This document shows positions 55,070 to 64,000 of a DNA stretch of 64,000 nt, in pieces. How positions within the stretch are numbered: position 1 is the first letter of the stretch; each line of letters opens with the position of its first letter. The DNA is from Diogma glabrata. Taxonomy: Eukaryota > Arthropoda > Insecta > Diptera > Cylindrotomidae. The DNA lies in the NCBI GenBank assembly GCA_963693315.1, contig OY856188.1, forward strand, positions 162,646,002 to 162,710,001, in the 5' to 3' direction. The notes below the pieces were generated by a model, which was given only the letters and a program-made list of their open reading frames with translations, searched no databases and was not told the DNA's origin. A program made the position numbers and the translations under genes.

Positions 55070-56496
55070 CAATTTTGAGTTTAATGAAATCAAATTTCAA
55101 AAATATGGAGGGGCTGAAATCTCACAGTTCTGAGATATCAAGACTTCGGTCTGGGTAAAGGATTTTGATATAGTTTTCGGCAAAAAACTTTCACGAGGAC
55201 ATGGTTTTTAGTTTTGGGCAGCGATGTATATCAAACATAACTCTTTGTTAAAGTACAAGTATTTTTTATATCTGTTTAAAAATTTATTACAAAACTAACA
55301 CGAAACATCAATACGTTGCCGGAAAATTATAATCAAAATTCCAAAAATATTGTTAAATTAAATAAAATCAAACTTTTTCAAAATTCCAAAAATATTCTAG
55401 AAATTAGAATGAAATCAAATATTTAAACTTTTTCTAAATTCCGATAATATGCCAAAAATTCTTAAAAATTCTAACTTTTCCAAAATTCTAAAAATATTGC
55501 AAAAATTATTACAAAATCAAATATTAAAACTTTTTTTTAAAATTCCAAAAATTATAATAAAATTAAAAATTAAAAATTTTTCAAAATTCTAAAAATATTC
55601 CAAAAATTCTTACAAAATCAAAAATTAAAACTTTTTCCGAAATTCCAAAAATATTGCAAAAATTATTACAAAATCAAAAATACAAACTTTTTCAAAATTC
55701 CAAAAATATTTCAAAAACTATAACAAATTCAAAAATGTCCATGTTCAATTTCATTTTCAATTACATTTACGTCATAAAAACAGCTACATTTTTTTCCCAA
55801 AAAAAATGGCTAAAAAATAAATGAAATCATTTTTTGACACACTTGACAACATTTTTTTGACAAACTTATAATGGCATAATTCTCAATAATAATAATAAAA
55901 TTTCATTTCGAGCAAATAATTTTATTTTTTCCAAAAAATTGGGTAAAAATTAAATAAAAATCTCTCTTTTGACACACTTGACAACATTTGACATTTTGAC
56001 AAACTTATAATGCCATAATTCTCAATAATAATAATAAAATTTCAATTCAAACAAACAATTTTATTTTTTTCCAAAAAGTTGGGTAAAAAAATAAATAAAC
56101 ATCTTTCTTTTGACACACTTGACAACATTTTTTTGACAAACTTATAATGCCATAATTCTCAATAATAATAATAAAACCGAAGTAGTTTCATTTCAAACAA
56201 ACAATTTTTTTTTCCAAAAAATTGGGTAAGAAAATAAATAAAAATCTTTCTTTTGACACACTTGACAACATTTTTTTGACAAACTTATAATGCCATAATT
56301 CTCAATAATAATAATAAAACCGAAGTAGTTTCATTTCAAACAAACAATTTTTTTTTCCAAAAAATTGGGTAAAAAAATAAATAAAAATCTTTCTTTTGAC
56401 ACATTTGACAACATTTTTTTGACAAACTTATAATGCCATAAATCTCAATAATAATAATAAAATTTCATTTCCAACAAACAATTAATTTTATTTTAC
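55070..56496. mobile_element. Family E copy E4 (A, B, C and D modules)
   Basis: The A block (55110-55340: GAGGGGCTGAAATCTCACAG, GGACATGGTTTTTAGTTTTG, AACACGAAACATCAATACGT), the B satellite (55340-55735), the C block, then five D units of ~137 bp (from about 55820) with TTTTGACACACTTGACAACA and CTCAATAATAATAATAAAA. It lies inverted to copy E5 and stops exactly where E5 begins. Its own ends are missing. Confidence 0.85.
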
Positions 56497-58486
56497 TTCG
56501 GTCTGAAAGACCTAAGTATTACATTCATGAGCTCAAAGTGAAATTCTTACCCCCACTTTTTTTGACATTTCTCGACGTTTTAGGACCTCCTGATTCTAAA
56601 AAAGCAAAAAAAAAAAATGTATGTCTGTCTGCCGGCCGGCCGTCATTACCTACGCTGCAGGGAAAACCGCTGGAGGGATTTCAAAAATTTTTTTTTCTAA
56701 AAATAGGTATACTCAAGGGACAGGTCCGAAAGGACGCTGTTTTCGATAACTGTACCGGAAGTGTGTCAAAAAAATCATTATGTGTGTCAAAAATACCAAA
56801 TTTTCATATTTTTGGCTTAAAAAACGTTCATTTTAAGTGATTACGAGTAGGAACATTAAATTTGGAGAAATCTTGATGGTCGGGATTGGTATGTGAGATC
56901 AAAAACTAGATTATTGCATTATAAGTTTGTCAAAACAATGTTGTCAAGTGTGTCAAAAGATTTTTATTTAGTATTTTACCTAATTTTTTGCAAAAAAAAT
57001 AAAAGTGTTTGTTTGAAATGAAATTTTATTATTATTATTGAGAATTATGGCATTATAAGTTTGTCAAAAAATGTTGTCAAGTGTGTCAAAAGAAAGGTTT
57101 TATTTATTTTTTACCCAATTTTTTTTGAAAAAAATAAAATTAATAGTTCGTATGACATGATATATTATTATTATTATTATTATTGAGAATTATGGCATTA
57201 TAAGTTTGTCAAAAAATAATGTCAAGTGTGTCAAAAATGATTTCATTTATTTTTTTAGCCAATTTTTTGGGAAAAAAAATGTAGCTGTTTTTATGACGTA
57301 AATGTAATTTAAAATGAGATTGGACATGGAAATTTTTGAATTTGTTATAGTTTTTGAAATATTTTTGGAATTTTGAAGAAGTTTGTATTTTTGATTTTGT
57401 AATAATTTTTGCAATATTTTTAGAATTTCGGCAAAAGTTTTAATTTTTGATTTTGTAAGAATTTTTGAAATATTTTTAGAATTTTGAAAAATTTTTAATT
57501 TTGATATTATTATAATTTTTGGAATTTTGAAAAAAGTTTCAATTTATGATTTTGTAATAATTTTTCCAATATGTTTAGAATTTTGGAAAAAGTTTGTATT
57601 TTTAAGAATTTTTGAAATATTATTGGAATTTAGAAAATATTTAAATATTTGATTTTATTCTAATATTTGGAATATTTTTGGCATTTTGAAAAAGTTTGAT
57701 TTTATTTAATTTAACAATATTTTTGGAATTTTGATTATAATTTTCCGGAAGCGTATTGATGTTTCGTGTTAGTTTTGTAAGAAATTTTTAAACAGAGATA
57801 AAAAATACTTGTACTTTAACAAAGAGTTATGTTTGATGTACATCGCTGCCCAAAACTAAAAACCATGTCCTCATAAAAGTTTTTTGCCGAAAACTATATC
57901 AAAATCCTTAACCCAGACCGAAGTCTTGATATCTCAGAGCTTGAGATTTCAGCCCCTCCATATTTTTTCCAAAAAATTAGGTAAAAAATAAATAAAAATT
58001 TTTCTTTTGACACACTTGACAACATTTTTTTGACAAACTTATAATGCAATAATGTAGTTTTTGATCTCACATACCAATCCCGACCATCAAGATTCCCCCA
58101 AATTTAATGTTCCTACTCGTAATCACTTAAAATGAACGTTTTTTAAGCCAAAAATATGAAAATTTGCTATTTTTGACACACATAATGATTTTTTCGACAC
58201 ACTTCCGGTACAGTTATCGAACACAGCGTCCTTTCGGACCTGTGTCTTGTGAATACCTATTTTTAGAAAAAAAAATTTTTGAAATACCTCCAGCCGTTTT
58301 CCCTGCAGTGTAGGTAATGACGGCGGCCGGCCGACAGACAGACATACATTTTTTTTTTTTGCTTTTTTAGAATCAGGAGGTCCTAAAACGTCGAGAAATG
58401 TCAAAAAAAGTGGGGATAAAAATTTCACTTTGAGCTCATGAATGTAATACTTAGGTCTTTCAGACCGAAGTAATATTACTTTAAAT
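56497..58486. mobile_element. Family E copy E5, complete 2-kb element
   Basis: The ends are CTTCGGTCTGAAAGACCTAA and its inverse, both flanked by TA, as expected for a TA target duplication. The terminal E blocks (56497-56950 and 57985-58486) are inverted copies of about 450-500 bp. The interior holds D, C, B and A modules inverted relative to E4. It appears to have inserted into the D array of E4. Confidence 0.88.
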
Positions 58487-60349
58487 TCAATAAAATTAGA
58501 TGCGTTTTAAAAGGTTTACAACAATAACATTGTATAGTTTTAAATACTGCTTTCCAATACCTATTCAACGACATAACACTTATGAAAAAATTGACATTAG
58601 CAAATTAAATCTAAAACGCCAATTTCAAGATAATAGCAAATTATAAATAATAGAATCTACTACATACAGCAAGAAGAAAACTTAATCAACAACGACAGAG
58701 GCCCAGTTTCCAGTTTCCACTATTTAATATTAGAAAATAAAAGCACGAGCGTCATGGTAGAAATAACCGCATTGTTAAATTTAACTTAACGGGTGATCAA
58801 ATGACTAGTTAAATTTGCTCCTTCGGTGAAATTTAACTCGAGATTTTTTGGTGCGAACAAAACCAATTTTGTAATTAAACTTGGGTTAGAGTTAACCAAG
58901 GTTTAACTTTGTGTGGAGAAATTGGGAATTAGATTAATTTTTCATTAATTAGTTTTTTAAAGTTTTTGGGAAAATACCTATTTCATAATGTTCAATTTTT
59001 GTCACCTTCCGTAACCCGTTTATAAACATTTTATTCCTTTGATTTTATTTCTGTTATTATATGTACTGTTTAAATACTATAATTTAGTTTTATTGCCATG
59101 AATAAAAATTTATGTATTGTCATTTATTAGGTTTAAAAACTATGTTAATTCTTTAGTAAGCTTAGTTTAGAAACAATTATCCCAGAGGAAGGACTCTTAA
59201 ATTTCGAAAATATTAGGATATTTTAAATAAAATTTTTGAAGTGTATAAGACGAATTGTTTTAATCTATTATCAATTATGAATATCGAATGAGTAGTTCGT
59301 ATACAATCGCTCGTCAAATTGAACTTTACGTGATAAACTATCAACGTGCAAAGTGGACGAAAAAAAAACTATTTTTATTTACTTATGTATGAATCCGGCA
59401 TAATATCAGGTTTTTTTACATGTACATTGTACAATTTCGAATTTAAAAAATATTGTAGCAGCAAATTAAATTTGATTTACATACATAGATATTTATATAT
59501 TTCAAACATTGAATAAATATCTAAGGAAGAGTACCTAGACATTTTGAGTGAAGCATCTAATTTTTAGTATTGGTGAAGTTTGATAGTGTTTGCATTCTAG
59601 CTGGGTGGTTCTGTTTACAATTTGCATATTTATAGTCTAAGAGCCAGTGACCGGCAGACTTACGGTATTTTAACAAACTCCATATTGATGCTAGGTATAG
59701 TTTTTCACCTGCCGTAGTTGAAATGGGTATTCACTATCCCCGCCGATGGTTCCTTTTGGCGTGTCCGCAAGTTAAAAAACGTAAAAATTGACTTCAAAAA
59801 CGTGATTTCAGCATGTCTGCCGTTTTAATATCTTAGAGTATACAATCTGTTTTTATTAAAAAATCCAATGGCAGACACCCAAAGAAAATAAACTATAGGG
59901 TATGATTGTTAAAATTTCTATTTTGGTTTTTTCTGCGCATGACGTCACGTAGTGAGTTGATTTATTTTCGTTTCAATGAAAAATATTAAGTCGAAAACGG
60001 TCATACATGCTTTATTTTATTTTGACAATAAAATATTTTGTTTTAAATAAAGGACAAAATTTTAATAAATTTATTTTTTTAAATACATGATATATTATGT
60101 AAATGGGAAAATATGTGAAAGCTATGTAAACTCGTATGAGAATGAGAGATATATAAAATCTGATTATTCTGATTATGAGAATACTTTTGATTTTTTAGAA
60201 ATTTTTATTATACATAATGATAATAAATTAAAATAGTAATAATATGGTTTATTTAAAGGGTTTAAAGTAAATTGACCAGAAATATAATTTAATGGACCTT
60301 ATTTAATTTTCTTTTTATGGTTGTCATGTCCAAAATTGTTTCATTTAAG
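58487..60349. other. Mostly unassigned AT-rich DNA
   Basis: CCTATTCAACGACATAACAC (about 58559) and TACAATCGCTCGTCAAATTG (about 59301) are diverged pieces of the element A terminal repeat, now about 700 bp apart, so a later insertion may lie between them. GTTAAATTTAACTTAAC..TTTAACT palindromic text occurs near 58772-58850. No gene. Confidence 0.4.
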
Positions 60350-60787
60350 TCGTTCATTCGAAAGTATACATTGTAAACCTGAAGAAAATGGTTTTAGTTT
60401 TCTCATCGCAGTCTACATCTTTCAAAAGGTCTATTAAATTTTTTGAATCATTTTTTCTTATAAGCAATAAAATGTTATTCACGTCGTTTGATTAAATATT
60501 GCTTCAAGTTGCTCCATCTTTAGCTTCAGCTGTGGTATATGTTTTAAGGCATCCTTCTGTAAGATAGTTATTCCAAGTACAACATTTATCATGAGAATGA
60601 TCAATTACTAAACTTGAAACTTTCAATGTAAATAATAGGTAGCCTACCAAATATTCCAGACCATCGTACTTCAATGGTTGAATATATTCAGATGCAGGTC
60701 TTATATTTTCGAATGCATTTGTTGTAATTGTTCTTAAACAAATGCTTTTTGCTAGCTTGTTCAGATCAGGGGTGTCATCTGTTTAGG
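60350..60787 (-). pseudogene. Coding remnant, possibly THAP9/P-element-like
   Basis: A minus-strand frame without an ATG (60787-60504) reads DTPDLNKLAKSICLRTITTN, AFENIRPASEYIQPLKYDG, LEYLVGYLLFTLK and CCTWNNYLTEGCLKTYTTAE, then a stop. After a frame change it continues NILLLIRKNDSKNLIDLLKD and TKTIFFRFTMYTFE to about 60360. The composition is clearly protein-like. The YLVGYL...TW...L..G.L and the final KTI.FRFTMYTF remind me of C-terminal regions of P-element/THAP9-type transposases, but this is weak. Confidence 0.35.
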
Positions 60788-60890
60788 TATTACTCTTAAA
60801 CGATATGCCCTCTTCATATCAGAATGATTCGAGCAAATTATTCCTTTTATATAGGAGGAAAGGAATTTCGCACCGAAAGGTGTTACAACC

Positions 60891-62699
60891 CGAATCGAAA
60901 GGTGTTACAACCTGCCGGCCGTCACAAGCGACGAAATCTAGAAAACCGCTGAACGGATTTCCAAAATATTTTTGTTTCTAAAAATAAGTTTACTCAATGG
61001 AAAGAGCTGAAAGGACGATGTGTTCGATGACTGTACCGGAAGTGTGTCAAAAAAATCGTCAAGTGTGTCAAAACAAGGAAATTTGCATATTTTCGGCTTA
61101 AAAAACGTTCATTTTAAGTGATTCCGGATATAAACATTGAATTTGAAGAAATCTTGATGGTCTGGATTGGTATGTGATACCAAAAACTAGATTATTGCAC
61201 TAGAAGTTTGTCAAAAAAATGTTGTCAAGTGTGTCAAAAGAAAGATTTTTATTTATTTTTTACCTAATTTTTTGGAAAAAAATAAAATTAATAATTTTTA
61301 TGACCTGAAATTTTATTATTATTATTGAGAATTATGGCATTATAAGTTTGTCAAAAAAATGTTGTCAAGTATGTCAAAAAAATTAACTGTTTGTATTACG
61401 AAAATGTGGCATGGAAAATTTTTGAACTTGAAGCTAGCGCCTCGATTCGCAAACGCCACATACGTCCGAAAACCTTAGCTTTACGTCCTAGCATCATAAT
61501 GTAGTATTAATGGAGGGGCAGAAATTTCAAACTCTGAGATATCAAGAATTCGGTTTTGGTTAAGGATTTTGATATAGTTTTCGACATAAAACTTTTATGA
61601 GGACATTGTTTTTATTTTTGGGAAACGATGTATATCAAACAAACCTCTTTGTTAAAGTGCATGTTTTTTTTATCTCTGTTTAGAAATTTATTACGAAACT
61701 AACACGAAAAATTAATACGTTGCCGGAAAATCATAACAGATCATAAATTAACATAATTTAGTGAAAAGATAATACAATCAGCAAACTACTCAAAAACCTC
61801 TCCATTTAGCGTTTCGAGAAAATATTACAAAATCACAAATTCATATTTCTTTCAAGATTCCAATAATATTGTAAAAATTAATTAAAATCAAACTTTTTTA
61901 AAAATTCTAAAAATATTCCAAAAATTGAAATAAAATCAAATATTTAAACTTTTTCTAAATTCTAATAATATTCCAAAAATTCTTAACAATTCAAAAATTG
62001 AAACTTTTTCCAAAATTCTACAAATATTGCAAAAATTATAACAATATCAAAAATTAAAACTTTTTCAAAAAATTTTAAAAATATTGCAAAAATTATTACA
62101 AAATCAAAATATACAAACTTTTTTCAAAATTCAAAAAATATTCCAAAATCTATAACAAGTTGAAAAATTTTCCATGCCACATTTTCGTAATACAACTAGT
62201 TAATTTTTTTGATATACTTGACAACATTTTTTTGACAAACTTATAATGCCATAATTCTCAATAATAATAATAAAATTTCATGTCATACAAATAATTTATT
62301 TTAGTTTTTTCCGAAAAATTGGGTAAAAAAATAAATAAAAATCTTTCTTTTGACACACTTGACAACATTTTTTTGACAAACTTCTAATGCAATAATCTAG
62401 TTTTTGGTATCACATACCAATCCAGACCATCAAGATTTCTTCAAATTCAATGTTTATATCCGGAATCACTTAAAATGAACGTTTTTTAAGCCAAAAATAT
62501 GCAAATTTCCTTGTTTTGACACACTTGACAATTTTTTGACACACTTCCGGTACAGTCATCGAACACATCGTCCTTTCAGCTCTTTCCATTGAGTAAACTT
62601 ATTTTTAGAAACAAAAATTTTTTGGAAATCCGTTCAGCGGTTTTCTAGATTTCGTCGCTTGTGACGGCTGGCCGGCAGGTTGTAACACCTTTCGATTCG
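60891..62699. mobile_element. Family E copy E6 with different ends
   Basis: The ends are CGAATCGAAAGGTGTTACAA..CCTGCCGGC and its inverse at 62671-62699. Inside, both arms carry E block and D units (TTCCGGTACAGTCATCGAAC, TTGACAAACTTATAATGCCA) and the centre holds A (61500-61760) and B (61850-62170). CTTCGGTCTG is absent, so the outer 100 bp differ from E5. GAAAGGTGTTACAACC is repeated directly at the left edge (60884 and 60897). Confidence 0.8.
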
Positions 62700-63189
62700 C
62701 CTGGCAGATACTTGTGCACCTCCAAATCGCCTGTCAATTTTTTTTTGTACTCTACAATAAGTGAGCTAAATCATATAAAAATTTCAAGCTTTACAGGAGG
62801 AAGTTTTTTTTTAAAATTTTTTTTACACTTTCAAACATATAGGGGATGATGACCTGCATAGCTGATGCCTGCCAGGTTGTGGTTTCCATACTTCACATTT
62901 CATGAACTATCACTAAAAAAAATTCTAGCCTTACAGGACGACCGTTACCCAAAAGGTTCACTAGCTCTTGGACTTATAGTAAACAAACCGCAGTAGGAAG
63001 TTTCATATCCGCCTTGTTATATCTTGAAATGCTCTAGGCACTACGCGGAAATGAAACACTTTCCCCTGGGTATGTAATGTATCATAAATTGACTTAACAT
63101 TTTTTCTTGAGCATTGGCACTGTTTGTTGACAAATATTGTAATTTTTAATCAATTCTCTGACGAATACTCAAACAAATCATTTTTAGCC
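62700..63189. other. No gene seen
   Basis: Slightly higher GC content than average. TTACAGGA.GA occurs at about 62794 and 62932 (CTTTACAGGAGGA, CCTTACAGGACGA). Nothing is assignable. Confidence 0.4.
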
Positions 63190-63379
63190 AGAAACCAAAA
63201 ACCAAATTTTGACGTTTAGAAATACCAAAACCGAAACCAAAACCAAGATTTACTATCTAGAAAAACCAAAACCGAAACCAAAACTAAAGCTCATTTGGCA
63301 AAGAGATAATTGGGCATTGAGATTTGAGGAAAACCAAAAACCAAACCATTAAAAATAATTTATGGTTTTGCAGCCCTGG
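63190..63379. mobile_element. Right end of a hAT-like element
   Basis: Degenerate AACCAAAACCGAAACC repeats (63190-63345) lead to GGTTTTGCAGCCCTG at 63379, the inverse of a hAT-type CAGGGCTGCAAAACC end. The matching left end was not found, so this is a truncated copy. Confidence 0.5.
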
Positions 63380-63474
63380 AAATAACCGTAAAAACAAAAA
63401 CAATTGCATACAATTTTTAAGTTGTTTCAGATGTTTCAGTGCAAATCGAACACGGCTCATGACGTATGATACAG

Positions 63475-63640
63475 AGCAGAGTGTCGAACCGGAACTGAAC
63501 CGTAAACCGAAAACCGTTATTAACCGAAATTTTGGGTTGAACCGTAACGTAACCGAAACCGTAATTTTTATATGTAATGAACCGTAACCGGAACGAAAAA
63601 ATCATTTTATTTACGGTTCATGTAAAACGGTTTGCAGTGA
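63475..63640. mobile_element. Second hAT-like end region
   Basis: AACCGTAAACCGAAAACCG, GTAACGTAACCGAAACCGTA and GAACCGTAACCGGAACG repeats, then AAACGGTTTGCAGTG near 63640, which inverted reads CACTGCAAACCG. Similar to subterminal repeats of hAT elements. No target duplication was found. Confidence 0.35.
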
Positions 63641-64000
63641 AAAAACAAAAACAATATTCTAACAAAAAGCTGCTCATATATTATGAGTAAAAGATTTTCA
63701 TTTTGCATGTAAAACTAGCTATAGGTACTACAATTTTGGTTTCTAGTCTATTCCAAAATTTATTACATTTTTTTAAAATACCATGAAACCATGCAGCAAA
63801 TTTTGAGAGTCATATTGAACGGTTTCATAAAAAAGAATTTAAAATTTTAAAATGTCTTAAAATATCAGCAAAAGCTTCATGTAAACGAAATCTGCATTCA
63901 AAGTTAAGCTCAAGTAGTGTAATGACGTTTACTCCAACGTTATTAGACATGAAATTTAAACCTCAAAATATTACGGTACTATGTCTGAAAAACTTCTTAC
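63641..64000. other. No gene seen
   Basis: AT-rich sequence up to the window end, with no repeat or coding sense recognised. Confidence 0.5.

Noticed and set aside
56538..58428. Two matching ~100-codon frames (56538-56840 plus, 58123-58428 minus)
   Set aside because: They are the same sequence in the two inverted arms of E5. The corresponding arms of E1 and E6 break the frame, so conservation reflects the repeat and not a gene.

Overview
The window is AT-rich eukaryotic DNA, most likely from an insect or another arthropod. The evidence is the transposon set: CR1/Jockey-like and RTE LINEs, a 412/mdg1-like Ty3/gypsy element, hAT elements, Helitron pieces and an arthropod-type transposase-like family. 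I found no host gene, rRNA, tRNA or CRISPR array. Every coding stretch I recognise belongs to a mobile element, and nearly all are broken. The genus cannot be told from the sequence.

Layout. 0-8.4 kb: low-coding DNA with minisatellites, a (TA)51 tract, two small inverted-repeat elements, Helitron-like and LINE 3' scraps. 8.37-16.26 kb: a 7.9-kb element with hAT-like ends (CAGTGTTGCAAAACG, 8-bp target duplication). It carries a minus-strand transposase-like gene interrupted by a 2.3-kb hAT copy, which holds Helitron helicase and hAT transposase remnants; a LINE sits in the left part. 17.3-17.85 kb: a ~45-bp minisatellite. 18.1-26.3 kb: a modular foldback element (family E) invaded by a gypsy retrotransposon (18143-22751, itself hit by a LINE), a CACT-ended element (23345-24575) and a hAT element (25002-26153). 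26.9-27.95 kb: a TIR element with GTTACGTTTTGGTG motifs. 29.5-31 kb: a second E copy holding a foldback MITE. 31.3-36.1 kb: a long-arm inverted-repeat element split by an RTE LINE with a 13-bp target duplication. 36.15-36.78 kb: an LTR. 37.2-42.5 kb: nested palindromic elements with CG-rich cores, an 87-bp hAT MITE, a second copy of the transposase-like family and a seven-copy GTAACTTACGTTAC motif. 43.9-45.8 kb: another inverted repeat with a LINE in its loop. 45.8-46.75 kb: a Helitron Rep/Hel N-terminal pseudogene. 47.5-49.3 kb: an array of GAAGTGAAACTTC elements. 49.7-50.3 kb: an LTR with its primer-binding site, split by a 4.8-kb element with 8-bp target duplications and no recognisable transposase. 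55.1-62.7 kb: three more E-family copies. 63.2-63.65 kb: hAT-like ends.

Several insertions can be checked inside the window because an uninterrupted copy of the target is also present. The best candidates for something undescribed are the transposase-like family found in two TIR elements with a shared TTAYGTTAC motif, the 4.8-kb element with 8-bp duplications, and the recurrent palindromes with CTCG...CTCG cores. All alignments were done by eye; identities and boundaries are estimates.
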